Assembly: GCA_964391195.1 (NCBI GenBank)
Contig: CAYMLG010000014.1
Coordinates: forward strand, 1-64,000
Direction: 5' to 3'
DNA from: JAAYXE01 sp964391195
GTDB taxonomy: Bacteria > Chloroflexota > Anaerolineae > Anaerolineales > UBA4823
Length of the DNA: 64,000 nucleotides
The position numbers and the translations under genes are program-made. Below the pieces are notes generated by a model. It did not search any database, had not been told where the DNA came from, and was given only the letters and a program-made list of their open reading frames with translations. The first letter of the stretch is position 1, and every line of letters begins with the position of its first letter. Below, piece after piece: positions 28,817-37,173 of this stretch.

Positions 28817-31465
28817 TTACTGTGGGACGGCGTAGATAACCGTATTGCCCTGTTGGAAGACGGGCTCGAGGGCGGTTTCGAATTTGCGCAGCGCCCGGGC
28901 GACCGCCGCGGAATTGCAGAACTGGTTCTCCGCCGGGCACAGGTTCTTCTGGATGTAGCGCACTTCGGCGTCACCTAAAACCAGGTAGCGCACTCCCCAT
29001 TTCTGCAGCAGTTCGAGCGCAGTCTGCGGGTTCGAGGTGGTGAAAATCTGGCGGATATCCGGCTCGCGCTGCCCCTGCTCTTCATAGCTGCCACGCCATT
29101 GGGCCTCGTGCCCTGCCCAGCCGAGGACGGTGGGAAAGCCGGTGAAAGCGCTGATCCGGCCTTCGTACTGGTAGCTGCCGGCAGGAGCCTCCAGGATCAC
29201 CGGAGCGGGCTGCCCGGGCGGGCGGCCATTGGCCCGCAGCCACTCGATCACGGCCCAATCGGCTGGGCTCGCACTGGCAATTTCGCTAGCCGCGTCAAGG
29301 TCGGGTGTGGTGGTGAAGCCCTCCACCCTGTTCCAGGCAGCGAACACCGTGTAGATCATCCCCGCGGCGATCAGCAGGGCAGCTCCAGTCTGAAAGATGA
29401 ACGTCCCCAGGCTGCCCAGCACCTGCCGGCCGAGATGGAGCAGCCACCAGACTGCGTAAGCGCTGGCCAGAGCCAGCAAGACCCATCCCTGATAATAGAA
29501 CTTGAAGACGGTGTTCATCCGCGAGCCGAACAGGTCGCGCAGGAAGAAAAATTCCACACTGAAGGTCAGCGCCAGGCCGGTGAAGGTCAGGAGCAGAACG
29601 AACAGATCGGCCGGGTGGGAGGGGGTTTGCGAACTCTGAATTTCGGTCTGAGATGCAAAAGCACCGGTGGCCCCATCGGGCGAGGGGCGCTTGCCGGTTA
29701 TGAAGACATTGACCGCTGCCAGGGCCAGGCCGAGCGAGAGCAGGAGGAACAGCCAGGGGTTTTGCAGGCGGGCGAAGAGAAAGGCGCGCAGGGCGGCGGG
29801 CAGGGGCAGGCCGCCCAGTGAGGTCTGCACTGCCGGATCGGAGAGGGCCTGCCGGACTGCGGCAAAGCCGCCGTTGAGCAGCACGGCAAGCAGCAGGCCG
29901 AACACCACCAGCCCCACGCAGGCCAGCGCTACCCAACCCCAGGCCGACAATGTCTGCCGCAAAGGAGAAGGCTGTGCCTGCGAGACGGTCAGGCTTTCAG
30001 CGCGAGACAGGGCAGCCAGGCGGGCGACCAGGAACCAGGCTAGGATGAAGACGAATGGACCGAACATCACCAGGTAGAGCGGCAGGCGGGTGGGGGAGTT
30101 GATATATGGCAGAATCCCCCCGGCCTGCGAGTCGAAGCTGAAGTAGAAGAAGATGTAGAACAGGAACGAAGCGACCAGGAACCATACCCCCAAGACCAGG
30201 GCGCGGCGGATCACCTCGGGGTCGAACTTGCGGCGGACGGCAAACATCCCCAAAGCGTAGGCCAGCACCGTCAAGCCGATGTAAATCGGCATATCCCAGG
30301 TGTTGAGGAAGCCAAGGGCGCCTAACGCCAGGGCGGTGAAGATGAAGAGGGCCCAATCGCCATCCAGGGCGGTTGCAGCCGGGTTCCACCACTCCCGGCG
30401 GTCCAGCGCCGGGCGGGGAGCAGGCGTGGTGCAAAGCAACTGGCGGTTGAACAGGTTGAGCCCCAGCCCGATTGCCAGCAGGACGAAGGGCAGAGCCAGC
30501 TTGTGCGGGTGATTATCCCCGAGCAGGAAGCTGAAGAAGGGGAACTCGCTGATGTTGGGTCCCATGGGCTGCCCGGCCAGGTTATAGTCCTGGATGATGC
30601 GCGAGCCGCGCCACCACCAAAACCAACCGCCGCCGGCCGGTTCGAACGAACCGGTGACAGGGGCTGTGGCGAGCTCGGGGATGTCGATCCAGGTCCAAAA
30701 GGCGGCCGGCAGCAGTCCGCTGGCGTGGAGGCTCTCCAGCAGGCCGGAGAGGTTGCCCATCACCACCACCAGCAGCGCCCCAAGCAGACCATAAGCGATG
30801 ACCGGGCGGGTTTCTCCCCTTCTCGCAAAGGCGGCGACCAGGTTCGACACCACCCCGAATGCGCCCAGCAGGGTGAGGGCAAAAGCCAGGGCGTCCGTCA
30901 GATCGAAGGCGATGCCGGGCAGCGCGCCGGTCAGGCGGGTCATGAAGGCCATCATCACATAGCCGAAATAATAATAGGCGATGGCAAAGCCCGAAAGCCA
31001 GGGATCCAGGGGAGGGAAGCTAGCGCTGTTGAGGATGCCGTTCAGGAAGGCGATCTCCATGAACTTCTCCCCACCCGCGGGTTGGATCTTGAACGATGCG
31101 TAAGCGCGCAGGATGGACCAGGCGACCAACCCCAGGGTGAACAAGACTTCGGCGCTGATCACCAGCCGGAGATTGCGGCGCAAGAAGGGCAGGATTCGCT
31201 CACCCGAGGGAAGGGTGCGGCGCAGGTAAAGCCAGGCCGAAATCCCCACCAGCCCGAGCACGCCTGCCACAGCTCCGCCCAAGTCGTTCTGCAGCAGGCC
31301 AGCTGAAGCGCCGAACCAAAGCAGATAACTGGCCAGCAGCAGCCCCAGGATTTTGGAGAAGGTATAGCCGCGGTCGGGCAGCCAGCGGAACAGGGTGTAG
31401 GCGGAGGGCAGCGCAGCCAGGCCGATGACCTGGATGGCGAGCCACCAGATGAAGACCTGGATCAA
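28817..31465 (-). CDS. DUF2298 (Chlor_Arch_YYY) polytopic membrane protein
   Basis: 882 residues. The start is TTG at 31465 with AGGAGG seven bases upstream; it overlaps the stop of the acetyltransferase gene (TTGA). An upstream ATG frame is only a shadow of that gene. About 20 helices; the family signature appears as FAIAYYYFGYVMMAFMTRL and GDNHPHKLALPF, and the C-terminal soluble part contains VLGWAGHEAQWRGSY and LLQKWGVRYLVLGDAE. DUF2298 proteins are found mainly in Chloroflexota and some archaea, and are thought to be glycosyltransferase-like; their function is not established. The C-terminus is closely similar in pattern to that of the fusion at 32120. Confidence 0.88.
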   Translation of the reverse strand: MIQVFIWWLAIQVIGLAALPSAYTLFRWLPDRGYTFSKILGLLLASYLLWFGASAGLLQNDLGGAVAGVLGLVGISAWLYLRRTLPSGERILPFLRRNLRLVISAEVLFTLGLVAWSILRAYASFKIQPAGGEKFMEIAFLNGILNSASFPPLDPWLSGFAIAYYYFGYVMMAFMTRLTGALPGIAFDLTDALAFALTLLGAFGVVSNLVAAFARRGETRPVIAYGLLGALLVVVMGNLSGLLESLHASGLLPAAFWTWIDIPELATAPVTGSFEPAGGGWFWWWRGSRIIQDYNLAGQPMGPNISEFPFFSFLLGDNHPHKLALPFVLLAIGLGLNLFNRQLLCTTPAPRPALDRREWWNPAATALDGDWALFIFTALALGALGFLNTWDMPIYIGLTVLAYALGMFAVRRKFDPEVIRRALVLGVWFLVASFLFYIFFYFSFDSQAGGILPYINSPTRLPLYLVMFGPFVFILAWFLVARLAALSRAESLTVSQAQPSPLRQTLSAWGWVALACVGLVVFGLLLAVLLNGGFAAVRQALSDPAVQTSLGGLPLPAALRAFLFARLQNPWLFLLLSLGLALAAVNVFITGKRPSPDGATGAFASQTEIQSSQTPSHPADLFVLLLTFTGLALTFSVEFFFLRDLFGSRMNTVFKFYYQGWVLLALASAYAVWWLLHLGRQVLGSLGTFIFQTGAALLIAAGMIYTVFAAWNRVEGFTTTPDLDAASEIASASPADWAVIEWLRANGRPPGQPAPVILEAPAGSYQYEGRISAFTGFPTVLGWAGHEAQWRGSYEEQGQREPDIRQIFTTSNPQTALELLQKWGVRYLVLGDAEVRYIQKNLCPAENQFCNSAAVARALRKFETALEPVFQQGNTVIYAVPQ

Positions 31466-32097
31466 GGTTGCTCCTCCTGCAGGTCGTAATACCACAGAAG
31501 CATGGTCTCGTGGGCCACTTGGGGTGAGGCGACGTACCCGTTCCGGTTGATCGCTTCCAGCGTGCAGCCCAGGGCGGCGTAGAAACGACAGGCGGGGACG
31601 TTTACATTTTGCGTTTCGATCTGCATCCGCCGGAATCCGGATTGGCGGGCGCGAGCGGCAGCCAGGTGAAATAAGCGGGATCCCAGCCCCTGACCACGAT
31701 ACCTGGGCGCCACGCGGATATCCCACAGCACGGCAGCGTCGCGCCGGCCGTGCAGCACGGAGACCCCGGGCATGGCGAAGAACAGCGTGACCCCGCCGGC
31801 CGGGCGCCCACCGTCTAGCGCCAGGTGGAACTCCCAATGCTCCGTCCCCAGCTCCTGGAGCCAATAGCGCGGCCCGGTGTCATACCCGCCGGTGGCATCG
31901 TAATCTTTTTCATAAGGTACAGCGACCGGCTCCTCGACCAGGCGCAGACCTCCCAGGCCCTGCTCCACAGGCTCTACTCGGAAAATGGAAGTCACCTGGA
32001 ATGAGCTCGAGACGGAAGCATAAAGATCCAACTCGTCCAGGCCGATCTGGCGAAAGTCCAATCGATTCAGTTTGGGTTTTATGCTCGGCTGTACCAT
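31462..32097 (-). CDS. GNAT family acetyltransferase
   Basis: 211 residues. The acetyl-CoA motif A is RVAPRYRGQGLGSRLFHLAA (R-x-x-G-x-G/A), followed by RMQIETQNVNVPACRFYAALG, the usual C-terminal half of GNAT enzymes, and EINRNGY. The N-terminal ~80 residues contain an acceptor-binding region with no clear match. It lies between two DUF2298 genes and overlaps the start of the one downstream, so it is co-translated with it. It could modify an amino sugar of the glycan, which is inference from position. Confidence 0.85.
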   Translation of the reverse strand: MVQPSIKPKLNRLDFRQIGLDELDLYASVSSSFQVTSIFRVEPVEQGLGGLRLVEEPVAVPYEKDYDATGGYDTGPRYWLQELGTEHWEFHLALDGGRPAGGVTLFFAMPGVSVLHGRRDAAVLWDIRVAPRYRGQGLGSRLFHLAAARARQSGFRRMQIETQNVNVPACRFYAALGCTLEAINRNGYVASPQVAHETMLLWYYDLQEEQP

Positions 32098-32119
32098 GCT
32101 GCTCCCATACGAGCCTGAT

Positions 32120-35100
32120 TCACCCTGTAGTTTGGATCACCTCATAAATGGAGGTGCGCCCATCCTGGTAAACCAATCGCCACAGCAGGCCGTCGGCGTT
32201 GGGGAACTTCTCCAGGCCGGGTCCGGGATAATGATTGTATTCTAGCTGGCCGACGACGATATAGCGGACGTCATATTTCTCCAGGAAACTGGCTGCCTGC
32301 GCCAGGTCGGTGGTGGTGTAGAACTGGTCTACCTCGCTCACCCGCTGGAGGACCCAGCTGCCGGGGTTGATCGCTCGCTGCTGCTGCTGGTGCCATTCCC
32401 AGCCGACCACGCCGGGCAGGCCGGTGTAGACCGAAATACGCGACCCCCAGCGGTAGAGGTCGGGCCCCAGGTTCCCTTCCACGGTCACCGGCGAGCCCTG
32501 GACGTTTTCCTGCAGCCAGCGGATCGCCCGGTAATCCTGGGCCAGATCCATCGGCCCTTCCCAATCGTATGTGGCATAGTTCATATATAGCATGCCGTCC
32601 AGCGTGTGCGGAGCGGTCTCCACAAAGCGATCCTTCACTTTGGCCGTAGTGGCGAGCAGAGTATACAGGGCCGCGCCGGCCACCAGGAGGGTAAGCCCGA
32701 TCTCCCAGGCCAGGCTCAGGCGGGTGTCCCACTTGCGGAAGTTGGCCAGGATCCAGCCAAATCCGGCGGCGGCGCTGACGGCGAACAGCGTCCATACCTG
32801 GAGGTAGAACTTGAAGACGGTGTTCATCCGGGCGATATCACCCTTCAATACGATCAACTCGACCATCAGGGTCAGAGTCAGACCGGTTCCGATGAGGAAC
32901 AGGACAAGGCGCTTGCCATCCGGCTGGCCAGGGCGCAGGATCAACACCGCGGCCCAGGCTGCCAGGGGCAAGACGAGCCAGGCGATGCGCACTTTGAGGA
33001 AGATCAGCCCGGCCACCCCACCCACCAGGAGCGCCAGTGCGGTGATGATCAGGCCGCGGTAAGGCTCCAGCTTGCGCAGGGCAGAGACCGGGGTGCTGGC
33101 CATCCAATCAATGGTCTCGTAAACCATCCAGGAGACGATGATAAACAAGAAGAGACCCCAATGCGTCAGGTAGGAAGACATGGGCGTGCGTGTGCCTTCC
33201 CACAGGGTCACTTCATTGTAGCCCTGCCCATACCATTGGGCGAAGGGTTGGAAGAGCAAGAACGACAGGCCGGCCAGCAGCGCCACACCGGCCAGGCCGG
33301 CCGCCAGGCGCAGGGATGGCAGCGAGAACTCACGGAGAGCCGGGACGAAGCGCAGCAGGAGCGGCGAAGGGCGGTAATAAGTCACCAGGGCATAACCTAG
33401 AGCGATCGAGCCAAGGGCCAGGTAGGGGTAGAAATCCCAGGTATTGGTGGGGCGGAGGGCGCCGATGGCCAGAGCGCCGAAGAAGAACCCCAGCCCCGCG
33501 CCCAAGGCGGTGCGCCAGCGGGCGCAGGAGAGCACCACCGAGACGACGAACCCCAGCGCCAGGAGGGTGAGCGGTAAGGCGAAGAGGTGGGCGTGCGGGT
33601 CGCCGTATAGCACGGTGAAGAAGGGGAATTCGTTGATCGGCTCGACTTCGCCGGGCGCGGGGATCACCCGGCTGGGGTTCCAATACCAGTGGGCGATGCT
33701 GTAGGGTAAGTTCTCGCCGCCGAGCACCTGCATGAAACCCTGGAAGGCCCAACTGAGGCGGGTCAGGAAGCCGGCCTCGTCGATCACCCCGCCGGGGGCC
33801 GCCAGCTTCTGGTAGCCTTGCCAAATCATGCGCACCGTGCCCAGGTTGCCGAGCACGGCCATCCCCAGCGCACTGGCCAGGCCGGAGTAGAGCGGCAGAC
33901 CGAACACCCCGGGCCGCCGGGCGTCGAGCTCAGGAGACTGGCGTTCCTGGATCGCTGAAACCAGGTTCCAGACCAGGGAGAAGGCGCCCATCGCCATCAT
34001 GGCGAAGATGGTCGGGAGGATCAGGTTATAGGCGATGGCGGGGACGATCCCCAGGAACTTGATCAGGACTCCGACAAAGACAAAGCCGTAATAATAATAG
34101 TTGAGATAACCGCCGGCATACCAGGGGTCATAGGGCGGGAAGGTGGTGCTCTTCAAGACGGCGTTGAGATAGGCGAAGTCCATCGGCTTCTCCCCGCCGT
34201 ACCAGGGATGCCACAGGTCTGGGTTCCCATAACGGATGAGCAGATCGAAAACGAAGAAAGCCAGGAACAACACTTCGACGAGCAGGAAATAACGCGCCCG
34301 TTCGCGCAGCTCGCGCCGCAGCGCTTCCCGCTGGAGGTAGGCCAGGGCAACCCCGCCTGCTGCGATCAGGCCGAGGGCGGCGGCGATGGTGGGCCGGGTG
34401 AAAGCGATGCCGGCAGATCCGGCGATCCACACCAGCCAGGAGAGCAGCAGCAGCCCGGCGATGCGCGCCAGGGGATAGCCTCCATCCGGCAGGCCGGGCA
34501 GCGCCTGGCGCAGCAGAGGGTATGTGAACAGCCCGAGCGCCAACAGGCTGAGGTACCAGACCCCGGCTCCCACGAAGGGGAAGCGGTTGAGCGGCGAGCC
34601 GGTGTCGAACAGGCGGGACCAATCGCCGCCCCGCTGCTGCGCTTCCCACCGCCCGGCAGGCAGCAGCAGGCTGGATGGCTTGCTCTCGTAATGGCCGGGG
34701 GGCTTACGGACGATTTTCTCGAAATCGACAGAGCCCAGCGCCTGGCGGACGGCTTGAAGGTCGAAGCCGGCGGTCTTCTTAAAGATGAAGACCTTTGGAT
34801 GGTCGTAAACGGTGAAGGCCTCCTCGGCGAACTGGTCGTTGATTTCGAACGGGCCGAGGCGCGGGTTCGATTGGAAGGTTTTGATCAACTCGAAGCCCAG
34901 GCGGCCCTGAAAGTCGCCGGGCTGGGCCACGTTGTAACACCACTCGATTGTGCGCTCATCCGGGCAGCCGATCAACTCGCGGTAGTAGACGGTGGTCATC
35001 GGATAGCGCTCGGGGATGCGCGGCAGGCTGCCCCACTGGCGGCTGGAGGTGATGACCACATACTCCGCCTGGTCCAATATGCGGGCGAAACGCCCCAACT

Positions 35101-37144
35101 TCTCGGGGTTGTCGTCCGTATACATATTGAGGTTCATATCCAGAGGATAGACACCGCCGAAGGGGTCGTAGCCTTCCATGCGCCAGGGGGCGGGGTCGTC
35201 CCAATCGCCTTCGTTGGCGATGCCCGTGCCGTTGAAGGTGAGCATTCCTAGGCTGCCGGGGGCGAGTTCCAGGCGGATCAAGTACGTCTCACCCTCCACC
35301 AGGCGCACCGGGGGGACGAGACGCAGGGTGTAGGGGTCTCCCAGCCCATCCCCGAAAGGCGGATCGACGGGGACCGTGCCTGCGGCCAGCGGCTGCTCTC
35401 CGTTCGCCGGAGCAAAGATGCTCACTTGCAAGGTCTCTACGCCTGAAGCGGCCTGGAGATCCTGGACATGGGGGAAATGGATCTCGGAAAGCTCCCCACC
35501 GGCGCGAGCGACGAAGTGGGTGCTGAACGGCTGTGAAGCGGAGACCACTCCACCGTAGTAGAAGGGCAAGGGTTGGTTGAAAACGCCATCCCCGGTCTGG
35601 ATGCTCAGGTTGATCGGCCCGGGGATATTGCGGTAAATCCAGCGCGAAGCCTCCAGGCGGGTGATTGGGCGAGTGTAAATTTGAGTGAAAGCAAAGGCGT
35701 AGGCGGCTGTGGCGGACAGGACCAAAGCGCCGAGGATGACCGACAGGGCGGGGAAAAGTGAGCTTGGTTTCGAAACCCCTATTTCGGAATCCGAGGGTTG
35801 TGCGCCGCGCTTGAAATCATACAGCGCCACCAGGGCCCAGGCGGCGAAAATGGCCAACTGCGGGTAAATGGGAAGCTGATAGCGAAGCGTGGGGTTATTG
35901 GAGAGCGACTGCCAGACGAAATAAGCGCCGGTCCAGAGGAAGATGAGCGCGTGGCGCTGCCAGATACCGGCCTGCCCATTGCGCAGATCGAAGCTCTTCA
36001 ACAGCCGCCACCCGACCCAGATGAAGCCGGCAAAGGCCAGGATACCCAGGGGCAGGCCGAGCCCCCATAAGATCAGGTTCTGGGCCGAGAACCAGACCGG
36101 ACGGCGCGCCCACTGCATGGCAGGAGGGTAGTCGGCATCGCGGCCGGTGAGGGCCCGCAGTTCCCTGATCGTCGACATCCACTGCGGGTTGAGTTTGACA
36201 TCGAAGAACCCCGGCCCGGTGAAGGCATAAGGCTGGAGGATGCGGAACACCACCAGGCTGACTACCGCGGCTATCACCAGGAACGCCACGGCCCGGTAGG
36301 CATGTCGCTCTCGTTCCTCGGCCTGGAGCGGCAGCAGGGCGATCGCCATCGCCAGGGGCAGCACCCCGGCGATGGGGGCGGCGTTCAGCTTCGAAGCTAC
36401 CGCCATGCCCAGGGCCAGGCCGAAGCCGAGGCTGGGGAGCAGCCAGGGGTGTTTGACCATGGATGTATCCGTGGCCTCCGGCCGGACAGTCACCACCCTC
36501 ACCGCAAAATAGAACGCCAACAGCATGAACAGGTTGACGAAGGTATCCATGGTGAAGAAATGGGACTGCTGGATCTGCAGCACGGCGAAGGCCGAGAAGG
36601 CGGCGGCCAGCAGCGCTACCCGGCGGTTGTACAGGCGCGCGGCGACGATATAGACCAGGAAGACCGCCAGCAGGTCGGCCAAGGCGGACAGCGCCCGCCC
36701 GATCTGGGTCATCTCTTCGTACCCGGAATGGCCGAACACCCATTCGACTACGAAGCGGGTGATGAACATCGGCAGGGTGCCGTATACGTAGAACGGCGCT
36801 CCGGTGTTGTTGGGGTTCAGGGTAGAAGAAGCAGTGTCGAAATACTCGCCCAGGCTGAGCCATCGTTTCTGTCCTTCCGGGCAGTCGAACGTGCTGAAAT
36901 TCGGGTCCAGGCATTTGGTGGGGGTGATTCCCGAACCGACCTGGAGCAGGAAGCGCTCATCCGGATGCAGGTACTGGTACTCGCCCCAATCCAGCCCGGA
37001 AAAACGCAAATAGGCCCCGGCCAGCAGGACGAGGATCAACAGCAGGTCGAAGACCCAAACGCGCGTATTTCGGGGGGATGGAGCGGGATTCTGGTTCACT
37101 CTGATCACACCGGCACTATTTGTCATCAGCCTCAGCAGCCCCAT
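32120..37144 (-). CDS. GT39/PMT-like glycosyltransferase fused to DUF2298
   Basis: 1674 residues. Residues about 30-520 are a PMT/GT39-like module (LRFSGLDWGEYQYLHPDERF; the acidic residues after helix 1 are typical of the catalytic loop) with about 11 helices. Residues 530-830 are a soluble, beta-rich extracellular section. Residues about 860-1674 are a DUF2298 module with GGYLNYYYYGFVFVGVLIKF, GDPHAHLFALPL and a C-terminal soluble part (GVVGWEWHQQQQR, KYDVRYIVVGQLE). The same two modules occur as separate genes at 27018 and 28817, so the fusion implies they work together. Start at 37144 or the ATG at 37126. Confidence 0.87.
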   Translation of the reverse strand: MGLLRLMTNSAGVIRVNQNPAPSPRNTRVWVFDLLLILVLLAGAYLRFSGLDWGEYQYLHPDERFLLQVGSGITPTKCLDPNFSTFDCPEGQKRWLSLGEYFDTASSTLNPNNTGAPFYVYGTLPMFITRFVVEWVFGHSGYEEMTQIGRALSALADLLAVFLVYIVAARLYNRRVALLAAAFSAFAVLQIQQSHFFTMDTFVNLFMLLAFYFAVRVVTVRPEATDTSMVKHPWLLPSLGFGLALGMAVASKLNAAPIAGVLPLAMAIALLPLQAEERERHAYRAVAFLVIAAVVSLVVFRILQPYAFTGPGFFDVKLNPQWMSTIRELRALTGRDADYPPAMQWARRPVWFSAQNLILWGLGLPLGILAFAGFIWVGWRLLKSFDLRNGQAGIWQRHALIFLWTGAYFVWQSLSNNPTLRYQLPIYPQLAIFAAWALVALYDFKRGAQPSDSEIGVSKPSSLFPALSVILGALVLSATAAYAFAFTQIYTRPITRLEASRWIYRNIPGPINLSIQTGDGVFNQPLPFYYGGVVSASQPFSTHFVARAGGELSEIHFPHVQDLQAASGVETLQVSIFAPANGEQPLAAGTVPVDPPFGDGLGDPYTLRLVPPVRLVEGETYLIRLELAPGSLGMLTFNGTGIANEGDWDDPAPWRMEGYDPFGGVYPLDMNLNMYTDDNPEKLGRFARILDQAEYVVITSSRQWGSLPRIPERYPMTTVYYRELIGCPDERTIEWCYNVAQPGDFQGRLGFELIKTFQSNPRLGPFEINDQFAEEAFTVYDHPKVFIFKKTAGFDLQAVRQALGSVDFEKIVRKPPGHYESKPSSLLLPAGRWEAQQRGGDWSRLFDTGSPLNRFPFVGAGVWYLSLLALGLFTYPLLRQALPGLPDGGYPLARIAGLLLLSWLVWIAGSAGIAFTRPTIAAALGLIAAGGVALAYLQREALRRELRERARYFLLVEVLFLAFFVFDLLIRYGNPDLWHPWYGGEKPMDFAYLNAVLKSTTFPPYDPWYAGGYLNYYYYGFVFVGVLIKFLGIVPAIAYNLILPTIFAMMAMGAFSLVWNLVSAIQERQSPELDARRPGVFGLPLYSGLASALGMAVLGNLGTVRMIWQGYQKLAAPGGVIDEAGFLTRLSWAFQGFMQVLGGENLPYSIAHWYWNPSRVIPAPGEVEPINEFPFFTVLYGDPHAHLFALPLTLLALGFVVSVVLSCARWRTALGAGLGFFFGALAIGALRPTNTWDFYPYLALGSIALGYALVTYYRPSPLLLRFVPALREFSLPSLRLAAGLAGVALLAGLSFLLFQPFAQWYGQGYNEVTLWEGTRTPMSSYLTHWGLFLFIIVSWMVYETIDWMASTPVSALRKLEPYRGLIITALALLVGGVAGLIFLKVRIAWLVLPLAAWAAVLILRPGQPDGKRLVLFLIGTGLTLTLMVELIVLKGDIARMNTVFKFYLQVWTLFAVSAAAGFGWILANFRKWDTRLSLAWEIGLTLLVAGAALYTLLATTAKVKDRFVETAPHTLDGMLYMNYATYDWEGPMDLAQDYRAIRWLQENVQGSPVTVEGNLGPDLYRWGSRISVYTGLPGVVGWEWHQQQQRAINPGSWVLQRVSEVDQFYTTTDLAQAASFLEKYDVRYIVVGQLEYNHYPGPGLEKFPNADGLLWRLVYQDGRTSIYEVIQTTG

Positions 37145-37173
37145 AAGGAGCTTTTCAGCCTACTATGATACCG

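Noticed and set aside
28817..31864. Longer 1015-residue frame for the DUF2298 protein
   Set aside because: The first ~130 residues are an Arg/Pro-rich shadow of the acetyltransferase gene; the TTG at 31465 has a proper ribosome binding site.
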